From Protopterus annectens (taxonomy: Eukaryota > Chordata > Ceratodontiformes > Protopteridae): a DNA stretch of 64,000 nt. The DNA is taken from positions 1,079,515,430 through 1,079,579,429 of the forward strand of contig NC_056732.1 in assembly GCF_019279795.1 (NCBI RefSeq). The letters are read 5' to 3'. The position numbers and the translations under genes were made by a program. Position 1 is the first letter of the stretch; the number at the start of each line of letters is the position of its first letter. Under the pieces are notes generated by a model that worked only from the letters and a program-made list of their open reading frames with translations, ran no database searches and was not told where the DNA came from. Below are positions 43,092 through 55,934 of this stretch, piece after piece.

Positions 43092-44734
43092 ATTGTATAA
43101 CAAACAGATTACCTGTATTTATTACACCTTGTAAAAAGGTTATGAACCAGTGCCCATATTAACATTTTGCCTATGTAAATTACTTACATTTCCATCACAT
43201 TCACTACAAAAAACTCATAACTGATTACAAATTCTCTTTTAATCTCTCACAGAGACTAGAAGCTTGTAAAAGCAGCCTGCATAGACGTTGACTATTTACA
43301 TTCATATTCATTATGTAACAAGGCTGGATTATAAAGCAAACTGCTAATGTCTATATTTTATGCAGAACTATAAGTTATCTTAATGAAACTGTATGCGTTT
43401 TTTTAACTTTTTAACTTATGTTATTCCACATTTCCCTATATAAAACATATATCTTAGTCTTCTGACTAATAAAGTGATGTTACAGCATTTTCTAGTATGA
43501 TCAAATGCTTCAGCTAGGAATAATACTCATTAAAAACCTCAAATTACATTCAAAAAAATTAGTGTACCAGCTGCAGAGGGAATAGGATACTCAGTAGTAA
43601 TGCTGAAAACATTTAATACAAATTTCTACTCAACTATTAAATGTATATTTGTGTATTGTGTTTGAGGTTTAATGAGACCACCACTGTGTGTCCCGCATCA
43701 AATACATACCCTTCATGCGTAATTTTACTTGTCCCCCCCTTCAATAATTAAACAGATGTTTCTGGTGTATATAGCTAAACTGAGCCATTCAGAAGTTTAA
43801 TGAATTACTATTATATTAAATTGCACTATTTACAGTTTAATACTGTACTTAATACTGGGTAATATCATTTTAAAAGCTAGAACATTTAAAAGTCTGTTTT
43901 AGCAAACCTGAAGGGGTTAAAAATCATGTTGCACTTCCTCTCTGACTCAGGAACAGTCCAGGAAGGATTCAAAGTGAAACAGACATACAGAGGCTTGGAG
44001 CAAGCTGAAAACATTCTCTAAACTCTTCTGAAGTAATTCAGTTAGAAAATAGACTGAAAATAAAGTCTTTAATCACAGAAGGTTGGTGGACACATTCTGC
44101 ACGCCACATTTTAACTGAAAGATGTTGTTAAACATCAAATAAGCAGGGGAAAGTTATAAAATCGTAATAACACCACTAACAAGAAAAGAGGATTAAAAAC
44201 ATATCAGTGCACACTTTTTAACTATATCCTCCACTGTCAGTAACACTATGTAAATACTGTGTTAAATATTAAAAGTTAAAACAGTAAAGAGTTTTAACAT
44301 TCCCTTCTACACACATACATTTCTCAACAGTCAAACCAGCCCCCAAACCAGACTCATTCTGTTAAAGTTACTCAATTACTAAATTATTGTTGAAAAGGAA
44401 AGTAAGAGTACAGAAAAGAAAGGAAAATAAATAAAACATAAACATTTAAAACTATCTGAGTATGGTATTCCCTTTAGATTCATAACAGTTCAGTTAAAAT
44501 AGGCTTATTACTATATAGTTTACTTTCTCTAGTGGATAAACTGCAATATCACAGCAACAGAGAGACTGATACTTGTAAAGTGAAATAAATTTAAGGATAA
44601 TAGAAAATTGTTACCTTTAGGTGATTTCATTTAAAAGATATTTCAGAAACAGCCTATAGTAAGGCAGATACAATATAAATAACTAGCAGGTAATTTTATT
44701 TGTCTGTGAGCTTTTGTTTTTGTTCTCTTTAACT
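43092..44734. other. No gene recognised
   Basis: AT-rich sequence right of the Harbinger element, starting with the ATT target duplicate. No motif was found over 1.6 kb. Confidence 0.45.
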
Positions 44735-45750
44735 GTCCAATCATTCCTTGTATCCACTCGGGTCCATATAATTAGTAGAATTAAGAAAATTATTTTTCTG
44801 GACAAAGGAAACTACATCTTCTAAGGAAGCATTTTTTTTCCTCCCTGGCAAGAATAATCTTAGTTTTGCAGGGTAGATTAGGTGAGTTTTTATTCTGGCT
44901 TTCTTCAGTGATTTTAACAGAAAAATACAAGCTTTTCTTTTCAAAACCACCAGAGAGTCATTGTCAAATCTAATGAAAGAATCGCCAAGTTTTATGGGTG
45001 AAGCAGAACAGGCTGTTTTCAAAACTAGATTCTTGTCTTGACTAGAAATAAATTGTCTATTATAGCTCTTGGATTTGAAAGTTTTTTGCTTGGTGTCACT
45101 AGAGTCAAAGATCTATGAGCTATCTCTATGCCAAATGACAGGTCTTCGGGAAGGTTTAATGTTTTAGAAATACAAGTAAATAAGACATTTTCCATCCTTC
45201 TAGCTGCTCAGGGACTCCATACATCTAGATGTTGTTCCTCCTCACTGTATTCCCTGTTCCTCCTCGCCTTGTTCCCCAGATCATCATTTTTTTCCCCATG
45301 AACTTGTTGTTTTGTTGAAGAATAAAATCAATGTTATGTTCTCCTTCTGGAAGTCTAAAGTTTATGTCAGTGACATAATCCTCCATAGCAGATATTTGGA
45401 ATTTCTGTTGTTTCACTACTTCCTTGATTACGTCAATCTGCTTTGTACAGTTTTCTTTTATTTTTGTTGTCTTTGTGTCCAGTTTATCTAGTTTTAGATA
45501 TTGTTTACTACAAAGAATAGACTGTAACTCTTTCTTCACTGAATTTTCTTCTGAAACTACTTTAGACTGGTTCATCTTCCTTTGGTAAATCTTTATCTTG
45601 AAGTTTTGATAGTAAAATATTTGAAATGCTAATTATTTTCCACCAAAGTGTCCCAAGAAGTTTCCAGCATGATATTCCAACATATTTGAATGATTTTTGA
45701 TGAAAATAACAACTTAATCCTGTCAAACATGCATAGGAGAAGCAGACCAA
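44735..45750 (-). pseudogene. L1/Tx1-like ORF1 (relic)
   Basis: Minus-strand pieces in L1 ORF1 order. A Lys-rich coiled-coil segment (about 45575-45330) is followed by VRRNNI (about 45235) and MYGVPEQLEG (about 45215), equivalent to the RRNNLRI-GIPE motif. Then comes the C-terminal RNA-binding domain with 'LKKARIKTHLIYPAKLRLFL' (about 44890) and SLEDVVSFVQ. The protein would bind LINE RNA. Stops interrupt it. It could be the 5' part of the L1-like relic at 10.6-15.2 kb, separated by the Harbinger insertion, but about 2.5 kb of unexplained sequence also lies between. Confidence 0.62.
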
Positions 45751-46019
45751 AATTCCTGTGCTGCTAACTGCTTGCTGTCTTGGCCACCAATATTCAGTTT
45801 TAGGCAGTCTTGATAGGAATCTACACTCCTAAAGCAACCAATCAAGCAAGCTGTAAACCTTTCCAACACCATATCTTTTTGGAACACGTAATAAGGATTT
45901 AAAGCCATGGACATGCACTTCCCTGCTATGTCTGCAACTAGCCTAGTGGATATGGACATCCTGATGCAATACAGGAATTGCATCATATGCACTGAGGACC
46001 ACCTAATTCTTTAAGAAAT
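45751..46019. other. No gene recognised
   Basis: A minus-strand frame of about 89 codons covers this stretch but has no recognisable motif. It may be 5' sequence of the L1-like element. Confidence 0.35.
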
Positions 46020-46782
46020 GGATACAGTACGTGAGAGTTGTAGTTATACAATGTCACTGGAGGAAAGGCTCTCACATACAAGCAGATGTAATACCAGACA
46101 GGTTGTCAGTAATACACAAACTATACCCATCTCGCATATTAAGGACCAAACACATATACGCATATACACTGAGCCTCCTAAATGCAATCTCCCAAACATT
46201 CTAAGACCTCCTAGACACTGCACATTAAAATGTTTCCCAGCAACTTCTAGAGCACTCAACAGAAACAACACCAAACAAGACACATACTGCCACATCCCAT
46301 GGTGTCTCAGCTTCTAATCCCATAAGGAATACCACCCAACATTTTAGTCATAGGAGACTCCATTGAGTCCTACTCACCAGGCTAAGGATAGAGTCATGAT
46401 CAGCTGTCTATCAGGGGCAGGATCCACAAAATAATGGCTGCACTCAGGTCATTGAATCACAAGTACCAGTATGACTCTGTCATAGTCCATTTGGGTGTAA
46501 ATGACCTGAGATACATCTCCCTGGACTATAAACAGAGAGACATGATGGATCTTTCAGATTATGTGTCCCAGATTGGTATGAGCCAAGCACTGAGCAGAAT
46601 TCTACCTTCTCCAAGTGTGATGCCACAATATGAACAGAATATGATTGACTTTAATAATTGCCTTGTTTTTAGCATCACTCCAATGGGGTACATTATTTTT
46701 TAGTATGAGAGGGTATGGTCGACAGACCACACTGCTTTGACAGGGATGGTCTGCACTTATCCACTCTAGGCTTTTGAATATT
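46020..46782 (+). mobile_element. CR1 copy 'H', ORF1 part
   Basis: Plus-strand ORF1 of an old CR1. It has LVIGDSI (about 46344), 'SVIVHLGVNDLRYISLDYKQ' (about 46475-46530) and a DGLHLS-like end (about 46745-46770). It breaks off at GAATATT|, and exactly the following CR1 sequence (GGCTAAAACATTGCCC) resumes at 52552 after the insertion of copy G. Confidence 0.75.
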
Positions 46783-46898
46783 ATAGGTTCATAGGTTCAT
46801 AGGTTCATACTAGGCTATCTGCCCTAGGGCATTTATAAGCCTAGCCAGAGTGTGTGTGGCTTTCACCACCCCTTAGGATGAGAATACTATACCCATTA

Positions 46899-48540
46899 GT
46901 TTGCTGTGCCTCTGTCCAGCAGTGATACAGAGATGATTCCCGGGGTAAACCTACGATCTCTCATCCACTCGTCAAGATTTCTCTTGAACAGAGTCAGTGA
47001 GGGGCTCTGCCTCACATGGACTGGGATTCTGTTCCATAGTGTAGGGAGTCTCTGGGTGATGAATCTGTCCCTCCAGCACGTCCTATTTATATCCGTGTTG
47101 AGGTTTAAGTCTCTTGCTCTCGTGGCTCTGGTGGATTTGGATTTTTGAGGTGGAGCATGTCCATTAATTCTGGGTTGGACATGGCCTTGTATGTCAGGCA
47201 CAGATCACCTCTGAGCAGACGGTATGCGACTGAATAGAGCTGGAGTTTCTTCAGTCGGGCATCGTATGACATATGTTTGAGCCCCTTTATCCTTTTGGTG
47301 AGGAACTTTTGGGGTCTTTCCAACTGCTGCAGGTGTCGGGTAAGGTACATTCCGAATGGGGCGTTGTACTCAATCATTGGTCTGATAAGTGAAGAGTACA
47401 GGGGTACAATGACCTCTCCTGATCTGGATGTGAATCCCTTCATGATCAGGTGGGCAATGTAGAAGGTCTTCCTAACCACTTTGGCAATGTGAGTGTCAAA
47501 AGAGAGGTTACTGTCAACTTGGGTCCCCAGGTCCCTGATAACTTCTTCCGTGTTTAATGGATTACCACCTATGTGGTAATTAGGGGTTACCTTGTTTTTC
47601 CCAAAGGGTATGACTATACATTTTTTGGCATTTAGCTTAAGGCCATGGCTCTGGCACCAGTTATCCATTTCTATGAGACCTTTCTGGAGGATGTCTGTGT
47701 CTGATGGAGTGTCAATTATGGTGCCCAGTTTGCAGTCATCTGCAAATTTTGTCAGCCACAATCCCCCTATGTTTGCCTGCACTTCAGAAAAATAAATGCC
47801 GAACAAGAGGGGCCCAGGACTGAGCCCTGTGGGACACCACTCGTGACCGGCTTAGAGTCTGACATGGCACCAGCAACTCTAACCCTGTGTGTTCTGTCCT
47901 TGAGCCAGTTTGCAACCCATCTTGTGACATATGGGTTTACATCTAAGCTGGTGAGCTTTTCTATGATGCCCGAGTGGGGTATTGTGTCGAATGCTTTTGC
48001 TAGGTCAAGGTAGGCTGTGTGAACTGCCTTACCCTCATCAATAGCCTTAGTGACTGTTTCGAAAAAGTCGACCAAGTTCAAGAGGCAGGATCTGCCCTTG
48101 ACAAAGCCAAATTGGGTAGGATCCAGTGTCTGTAGGTCCCCAATGTCTTTATTTATGAGTTCCATTATGATCCTCTCCATAGCTTTGCAGACAAGGCTCG
48201 TCAAGCTTATGGGGCGGTAATTTCCAGGGTCCATAGAAGCACCACCTTTGTGGAGTGGGACCACAGTTGCCGTACGCCATTCTTTGGGTATGTATCCTGT
48301 AGTAAGGCTAAGATTAAACAGCAGCCTTATGTGTGGGTTTAGTTCCTCATTGAGTTCGTGTAGCACACAGCCGGGGACACCGTCCGGTCCCATTGATGCT
48401 GTGTTTTTTGCTTTAGAGGGAGCAGCTCTCACCTGGGCATCTGAGATGTTTGGGAGGCTAGACTCTGGTGGGATAGATATTTCTCCTATTGGGGGGGAGG
48501 GAGAAATTTGCACTGAACCTGTCTGCCAGTATGTTGGCAA
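46899..48540 (-). pseudogene. CR1 ORF2 reverse transcriptase (copy G)
   Basis: Two long frames: 48540-47767 with 'EWRTATVVPLHKGGASMDPG', 'HTAYLDLAKAFDTIPHSGII' and TSGVPQGSVLGP; and 47806-47105 with KFADDCKLG and the C-terminal YLTRHLQQLERPQ-type blocks. A third frame at 47201-46899 holds the INRTCWRDRF end. A frameshift lies between motifs B and C (about 47810) and another at about 47130. Otherwise the catalytic motifs are all present. Confidence 0.82.
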
Positions 48541-49008
48541 TGTCTGTGGGTCCAGTGAATTTTTATCATTTTGGACTAATTCTGAGCATATCTGGGAGTT
48601 TCCACCCAGGTTTCTAACATAGCTAAAGAAGGCTTTATGATTGTCTTTTGTGTCATTAGCGATTTTTCTCTCAAAGTTGGCCTTGGATGATTTTATGAGT
48701 GATCGTAGTTTTTTGCTAGTATTGATCAGAGATGCCTTCCCATTTAGGGATTTTGCTCTGTCATGTAGTAGCTTTCTCCTCTTGTTGTAGAGTCTGTTTA
48801 TGGCTGGAGTCCACCAGACCGGTGCCTGCCTTTGGTGGAAAAGGTCTTGATTTTATTAGGGATTGCTTGATCCATACATTCCTGGAGGTGCTCGTAGAAG
48901 GCATTTGTAAGGGTTTCAGCAGCGTGGGTTGTGGTTTCCACTGGCTCGGGGCCTTGAAGGATACCACTCCAGTCTTAAGAAGTGTGAAGTTTGCTTTTGA
49001 GAAGTTCT

Positions 49009-49647
49009 TCACTGTGGTCTTTTGCTGGGGTGGGGCGGGATGTGGATCTCCAGTGAGATTAATTTATGGTCTGATCTCACCAATGAGGGATATACTTCCG
49101 GTGTGGAGCATTTTGTCCCCATGTTTGTGATGATCAGGTCTAGTATATTTTCTCCTCTTGTGGGAATGGTGACTAGTTGTTCCATAGCATTTGAGTTTAT
49201 GAACTCAAGGAACCTTTGGGCTAGGGTGTTGGGGCTTGAGTAATGTTCCCAGTCTATGTTTGGGTATTTGAAGTCACCCAATATGATGGTGTTTGGAGAG
49301 ACATTTATACTCTCCAGTGTCTTCAGGAAGGCTGTGTGGGTTTCCTGAGTTTGAGAAGGTGGTCTGTAGCATGTTACAAACTGTAGGGCAGTTTTACCTA
49401 TGGTTAATTGCACCTGGATGGTCTCCGATGCTTCGTGCATTGCCACTAACCTGGAGGTGTGGGTATCCTTTATGAATATGGATACTCCCCCTCCTTTTGT
49501 AGTTCGGTCCGGATTTTGGGGCCGGAACGCATGATATGAGGTATAACCTGATAGTGCTGGGGTGCTCTCAGGAGCCTTGAACCAGGTTTCAGTCACAGCA
49601 CAAACATCGATGTTCTCCATACTGAGGAGGGCTTCGAGGGCATGCAT
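49009..49647 (-). pseudogene. CR1 ORF2 endonuclease (copy G)
   Basis: A frame of 212 codons covering most of the APE-type domain: AVTETWFKAPES (TE box, about residue 16), 'VSIFIKDTHTSRLV', ILGDFKYPNIDW (the usual GDFN is GDFK here), and VRSDHKLISLEI (SDH box near the C-terminus). The nuclease nicks target DNA to prime reverse transcription. The Asn-to-Lys change in the GDFN box would be expected to harm catalysis. Confidence 0.82.
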
Positions 49648-49709
49648 CTTGAGTTTTAGACTTCTGGCATTGAGCAGTATTACCCTTAGTTTTTCTCCAT
49701 TTTTGTTTT

Positions 49710-50683
49710 CTAGGGCGGTAGGTTTATCATTTGAGCCTTGCCTAAAAAAGGCACTATGGAGGTGGCAAGAGCCTTTGCCAATATCCGGAAGCCCAGGGGT
49801 GACAGGTGCAAGCCGTCCCTTGCGAAGCAGCGTGGCTTGTCAAGCATGTCATCCCAGGCAGACAGACATTGGATCCCCTTAGAATGACACCAGTAATTAA
49901 GCCAATTATTAAAGCTGATCATTTTGTCTCTGTATTGTGGCATCATTCTTGGTGAGGGTAGGATACTGCTCAGGGTCAGGGTCATACCGGCCTGGGCTAC
50001 ATAATCTGAGAGCTCCTCTATGTCTCTTTTCATGTAGTCCAGGGAGGTACGTCTCAGGTCGTTCACACCGGCATGGACAATGACTGAGTCATACTTGTAC
50101 TTGCTGTGGAGTGACCTGAGTGCTTGTGTTATGTGGCGGATTCTAGCGCCTGACAGGCAGCTAACTGTGATCTTTTCCTTGTTCAGTCTGGTGAGTGGGA
50201 CGTCAGTGTGTCTGACTATGGAGTCACCTATAACAAGTGTGTCTAGCATTGTGTTTGGCCTTAAGGGCTGTGACTGTTTAGCACACTGACTATGAGAACT
50301 ATGTGTTGCATGTCTTATGTCTTGAGGTGGCAGTTGCTTGGGTGTCTGCTTTGGAGGCCTCTGTAGTTTTGGTAGATTTTGATCAGTGCCTCCGAGTATG
50401 TCTTTGTGTGTTTATGTGTTTGTTTTGCAGTTGTGATAGTTCTATGTGAAACTGGGTTTGTGGTGTGCGTGGTTTCCTTCTCCTCCTGTCTGGTCTTGCC
50501 AGTCCTGAGTTGAGAGAGCTCAGCCTCCAGTTTGGCTATATAGTTGCATCTCTCACATGTATTTGTGTTTTGTGGGAGAAGGAGTGGGTTGTCTGTGTAC
50601 ATGAGGCAATTGTAACATTGCCTCAAGATGCCCAGATTCACCAGCTGAACAGGAGAGGACGCTAGCAACTGACCCTTCGACAT
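49710..50683 (-). pseudogene. CR1 ORF1 esterase protein (copy G)
   Basis: The N-terminal piece (50683-50315) has CYNCLMYTDN and TCERCNYIAKLEAELSQL. The esterase piece (50249-49710) has LVIGDSIVRH, 'VIVHAGVNDLRR' and ARDGLHLSPLGF and ends in a stop after GKAQM. One frame break lies near 50270. ORF1 overlaps the ORF2 reading frame, which is open in another frame across the ORF1 stop. Confidence 0.82.
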
Positions 50684-50988
50684 GCTAGAAAAAGTGAAAA
50701 AGTTTGCTGTGTAACTGAGTCAGAAGGGACCTATAGGGAAATGGGTACTCAAGGGATTCTAGGCTAATGTAGTACTTTGTTTAGTATACAAGTACTTTAC
50801 CTATATAAAAATGCTTTAGGAGCAAGTGCTGAGCTATTGAGATAGAGAATAGACTGTTTAGATTGCAAGTAGAGAAGTTCTAAGGGAAAAATTGAAGAGC
50901 AGACTTTACGGAGCCAGAAATAGTTTAACCTTGTTTAACCGGCTGCCCGCTGGTGCTCTATGGGCAACTCCGCGCTAAATCACGCCAA

Positions 50989-52464
50989 AGCGCGCTAAAG
51001 CGGGCTTTATAGCAGGGGGTTGAAAAGACCTAGGAATTGACCCAAAATGGCCAATAGACTACAAGTTTCTGGCTGGAACCACTGCTCTAGGGACAAATAG
51101 GCTGCTCAGTGCTCCCCACTCCCACTGGTGAACAAAGAAGCTTCCCTTTATCCAAATAATGATATGGAATAGCACAGGAACCAAGCCAAAGCCCAGAGAT
51201 CAGCAAACTCTGTAGACTGGACTATTCTAGTTCAGTAAGGTGGGAAAACAAGATTTTTTTTTTTTTTTTTTTTACAGAAAACAGAGGAAAAACAGACAGT
51301 AAATGCTATAAATGCTTTTAAACGGCTAGCGCACTTGAGTGTGTTAGCCTACAGGTAAAATTAAGCAACAAATAACTTTTTTAAAAGTGCAAAACAGTTA
51401 ATCAACACAAAACAGTTTAAATAGAATGCAGAGCTGTATAAACACGCGCAACTGCAGTCGCTAAGCACTAATTAATCAAAAGCCAGAAAAAAATACTTAA
51501 ATCAGGAAAAAGTCACTCTTTTGCTCTCTGCTGCTTGTAGAACTCTGCAGGACACCACGAGGAGCTGTGCTGAGTTGAATACAAGCGAAAAAGCTCGCTA
51601 AAGCGGGCTTTATTACAGGGGGCTGAAAAGAGCTAGGAATTGACCCAAAATGGCCAATAGACTACAAGTTTCTGGCTGGAACCACTCCTCTAGGGACAAA
51701 CAGGCCGCTCAGTGATCCTCACTCCCACTGGTGAACAAAGACGCTTCCTTTTATCCAAATAAGGATATGGAATAGCACAGGAACCAAGACAAAGCCCAGA
51801 GGTCAGCAAATTCTGAAGACTGGACTATTCTAGTTCAGTAAGGCGGGAAAACAAGATTTTTGTTTTTGTTTTTTTCTTTTTTGCAGAAAACAGAAGAAAA
51901 ACAGACAGTAAATGCTATGAATGCTTTTAAACGGCTAGCGCACTTGAGTGTGTTAGCCTACAAGTAAAATTAAGCAACAAATAACTTTTTTAAAAGTGCA
52001 AAACAGTTAATCAACACAAAAACAGTTTAAATAGAATGCAGAGCTGTATAAACAGGCGAAAAAGCAGTCGCTAAGCAGTAAATAATCAAAAAGCCAGAAA
52101 AAAATACTTAAATCAGGAAAAAGTCACTCTTTTGCTCTCTGCTGCTTGTAGAACTCTGCAGTACACCACGAGGAGCTGTGCTGAGTTGAATACAAGCGAA
52201 AAAGCGCGCTAAAGCGGGCTTTATTACAGGGGGCTGAAAAGAGCTAGGAATTGACCCAAAATGGCCAATAGACTACAAGTTTCTGGCTGTAAACCACTCC
52301 TCTAGGGACAAATAGGCCGCTCAGTGCTCCCCACTCCCACTGGTGAACAAAGACGCTTCCTTTTATCCAAATAAGGATATGGAATAGCACTGGAACCAAG
52401 ACAAAGCCCAGAGATCAGCAAACTCTGAAGACTGTACTATTCTAGTTCAGTAAGGCGGGAAAAC

Positions 52465-52495
<31 letters not shown>

Positions 52496-52551
52496 CTTTC
52501 TTTTTTGCAGAAAACAGAGGAAAAACAGACAGTAAATGCTATAAATGCTTT
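50989..52551 (-). repeat. About 2.6 tandem monomers of ~605 bases (putative CR1 5' UTR)
   Basis: Anchored by aaagcgggctttat at about 50998, 51601 and 52212. Unit boundaries are about 50989-51591, 51592-52202 and 52203-52551 (partial). Units share agctaggaattgacccaaaa, a T-rich tract, and 'cggctagcgcacttgagtg'. In the minus sense they sit directly upstream of ORF1, and the outermost one is truncated. This is the layout of mouse L1 promoter monomers. Confidence 0.72.
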
Positions 52552-55500
52552 GGCTAAAACATTGCCCACCCCCCACCCCCACTGTACCTTTTTCTAGGCA
52601 AATCCAGACTCTCAAAACTTCCAACATAGGAAAACTAACTCTAGAAAATCCAAATGTGCTACTATTCAATGTCAGGAGCCTAAAAAAGAAACTCCACTCC
52701 TTCCGAGCTCACTTCACCTTGAAGAATGCAGATGCTTGTGCAGTTACCGAGACATATTTTAAAGCCAGAGAGAGCATCCCAACAGTGCAGGACTACAATG
52801 CCTTGCACACATTTAGATCAGCTACTGTATAGGGAGGGACTAAGACTGGAGGGGGTCTCAATTTACATAAAAAACAATCATACCACAAGGCTGGTTGAGC
52901 AGAATGATGTGCTTGAGCTTCTCCACATCTAGATCACCATAGGAAGAGTCACATACCATATCCTTGCAAGCTATAGGTTCCACTCTATGACCCAGGAAAC
53001 CCATAACATATACTTGAACTTAATGGAATCATTCACCATTCAACCCAATACCATATTCATGGGTGACTTTAGCTACCCATTATACACTATGAATCATACA
53101 CAATTCTACACGTGCAGGTCCAGAGATTCCTGGACTTTGTCAACGCAAATACCCTAGACCGGATAGTTCATATACTCACTAGGGGAGAGAACATACTGGA
53201 TTTGGTGCTTACTCACATGTGAGAATGCTGCATCCCTCCACCCCTGTATAATGCCCTGTCTGGTGAGGTCAGATCATAAAACTTTCTGCTTTGAAATAAA
53301 AACAAAGCCTGTGACACCTACTGACCCTGGAACATTTAGGAACTATTCTAAGGCAATTCTCCTCCTATTAAATGATAATCTGGCAACATTTTAAGCCCCA
53401 TCAAGCCCTGAGAACACTGATGCCTATGCAGAATTGTTCACTGAGACCCAGATGCACAAAGACAGCTATGCCTACCAGGAAGGCACACAAAACAAACACA
53501 AAAAACAAAAAACCCTCATGGGATCCCAATATAAATAGGTTGTTCAACAACAGCAAGAAAGTCATGGCAACGATATGGAAGTGCAATGCCTAGCAGGATA
53601 AAAAATCTCTTGTTAATATAAACCAGCAACTCAGAGAACAAATCAAGTCTACCAAAGCCATATTTCAGGTAACAATAGTCTCTCAAGTCAAGGACAACCA
53701 TAAAGCTTTCTTTAGCTATGTCCATAACCTCAAAGGCAGTACACAACAATGTGCATAAATAATTGTAAATGGCGTCACCTACAATGAGACAAAATATATA
53801 GTAAATCTATTGCCCAACAAATCCCTCTCCATTTTTACCCTTCTCTCTCTCCCCCAGCCACGCCTCTTGAAATACCACTGAATATGCCACCCCCCAACTA
53901 TTACTAGAGAGCAGGTTCTCAAAGCATTCTCTAAGGACAAGAATACCAATTCAGCTGGCCCTGATAATATGCCAGGATGTCTCCTAAATACAATGAAGTA
54001 TAACCTATTAGGACTATTAGAATCACTATTTAACCACAAACTCTGGAAAGGTTTCATGTCACTCAAATGAAGAAGCAAAGGTCATCCCTCTGCACAAGGG
54101 TGGCCCATCTATGGACCATAGAAACTACAAACTCATAAGACTGACTAGTCTCATATACAAAGCCATGAAAAGAATTATGGAAATTATTAACAATGACATA
54201 GTAAAACATCAGACAATGGATACAACACAGTTTCATTTTTCAAAGGTAGATTATACCTGCTCAACCTGGTGGATTTCTTCAAGAAGGTCAGCAAAGCAAT
54301 GGACAAGGACATATGGTATATGCTGCCTACCTTGACTTAGCCAAAGCATCTGATGCAATACTTGACATGGACATTGTAGACAAACTCATGAAATGAAGTA
54401 TAAACCCCTTTGTCACCCAATGGATAGCTGGCTGAAATTAGGACATGGGAGTCCACCTCCACAAGGAGGCTAGTCACTTGTAGAGTTCCCCCAGGACTCT
54501 CTGCTGGGTCCACTCCTTTTTGACATCTATTTCCCTGAAGTCAAGGCTAATGCTAGCAAAAGGTGCAATTACAGAATCCTCCAAGATATAAATATCCTGC
54601 AAGAAGGGCTGACTCGGACAAATAAATGGTGTTAGGGGCACCATCTGAAACGCAATGTCAAGAAATGCATAATAGTATTCTCAGGGAAGTTGGCCACCCC
54701 TGGAAACTACCTCATTGATAGCACTCCCTTTAAAAGTAGATCCAGTAGTCAAGGATTGTGGCACAATGTAGACAGTAACTTGGCCTTCAACCATCATGTG
54801 TCTATGGTAGTAAGCATATTGTATGTTGCACAACTTATAAATAAGGGTATGGCATCTTCACCCAAGGGAGTCATTATTGTACTGTATTTGGCCCTCATCA
54901 GACCAATCATTGAGTACAAGACTCCCTTCAGTATGTAACTGACTAGGCACATGCAACAACTGGAACATTCACAGAGGTTCCTCATAAAAAAGGGGACAGG
55001 CATAAACAATATGTCCCATGAAGATCGCCACAAAACTCTGTCCCTGTACTCAATCTCCTACAGACTATTGAGTGGGTGATCTATGTCTGGCATACAAAGC
55101 ATCTTTGGATGGACCTTCTGCACATCTGCATAACAAATAGCATCAGAAATACCTGATCTAAGGACTTAAACCTTGCTTAAATAGGACAAAACCTTGCTTG
55201 CAACATAAATAGGACATGTCGGATGGACCAGTATGTAGCTTAGAGAATACCCCTTCTCTGGAACAAGCTTCCCATCCATGTAAAGCAGAGTTCTTCCCTA
55301 ACCCAATTCAAGCATAATTTGAACCATCGAATGGGAAATCAGAAATTCACACTTGGTCTGCCACGATCAAGACAAGAACATCTAGAATCACCTCTTCATA
55401 TAATATATAGTTGAAATTCAAAGAACTGCTGGATAAACAGATGATAATAATTAGTTAACAACTACTCATCACATTTCATTTTATGTTTAAAAAGCTTTGC

Positions 55501-55555
55501 TTTACAGTAGACACCACTGTAAATAGTTATTTTAGTTGTTTATTACTATTTTTTA

Positions 55556-55658
55556 GATATGTATATTTGTTTTATAATATTTCTATCATATATTAATGTT
55601 TTGTTGTTAAAACATTAATATATGATAATAGAAATATTATAAAACAAATATACATATC
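55556..55658. repeat. Long hairpin next to the V-SINE
   Basis: Arms of about 47-50 bases (55556-55602 and about 55609-55658) are reverse complements except for one 3-base indel. The inner arm ends are attaatgtttt and aaaacattaat around a gttgtt-type loop. The right arm ends exactly at the SINE 5' end. Confidence 0.9.
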
Positions 55659-55934
55659 GAAAGAAGCCGTGGTGGTACAGCGGTAGTGTTGTCGCCTCAC
55701 AGCAAGAGGTTCTCCCGTTCGATTCTCAGCTGGAGCGCCTTCTGTGTGGAGTCTGCATGTCCTCCCCGCGGTCAAGTGGCATTCGAAAGACATGAGTGAA
55801 TGGGCATGCCTTCGTTGAAGGTTGGGTGTCGGGCTGTTACCACGGCACTGTAAAAATCTACTGCCAATCATTAGCAGACCGGAGTTCTGCTGTGGTGACT
55901 CCTAACTGGGAAAAGCCAAAAGAAGAACAAAAAA
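55659..55934 (+). mobile_element. V-SINE-like tRNA-derived SINE
   Basis: A tRNA-like head with A-box gtggtacagcggtagtg (about 55672) and B-box gttcgattc (55717-55725). The central domain follows (ctgtgtggagtctgcatgtc, about 55742), the conserved core of vertebrate V-SINEs. The 3' end actcctaactgggaaaagcc is followed by agaagaac-type tail units. It is flanked by an 18-bp direct repeat aatgttttgttgttaaaa (55595-55612 and 55935-55952). About 276 bases long and of V-SINE structure (DANA, HE1 and Lun1 are known relatives). Confidence 0.82.

Larger units (their letters stand above)
46783..52551 (-). mobile_element. CR1 copy 'G' with tandem 5' monomers, inserted in copy H
   Basis: Minus-strand element with four 3' tail units of ataggttc at 46783. 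It has the ORF2 C-terminus and RT (about 47200-48540), a linker, EN (49647-49009), ORF1 (50683-49710), 5' UTR (to about 50985) and then about 2.6 direct repeats of about 605 bases (50989-52551). Both junctions with the older copy H are sharp (46782/46783 and 52551/52552), so tail, coding region and monomers appear to have arrived as one insertion of about 5.8 kb. A few frame breaks are present. Confidence 0.8.

Noticed and set aside
45723-45992. 89-codon minus-strand ORF as a gene next to L1 ORF1
   Set aside because: No recognisable domain; it could be L1-like 5' sequence. Not enough evidence to call a gene.
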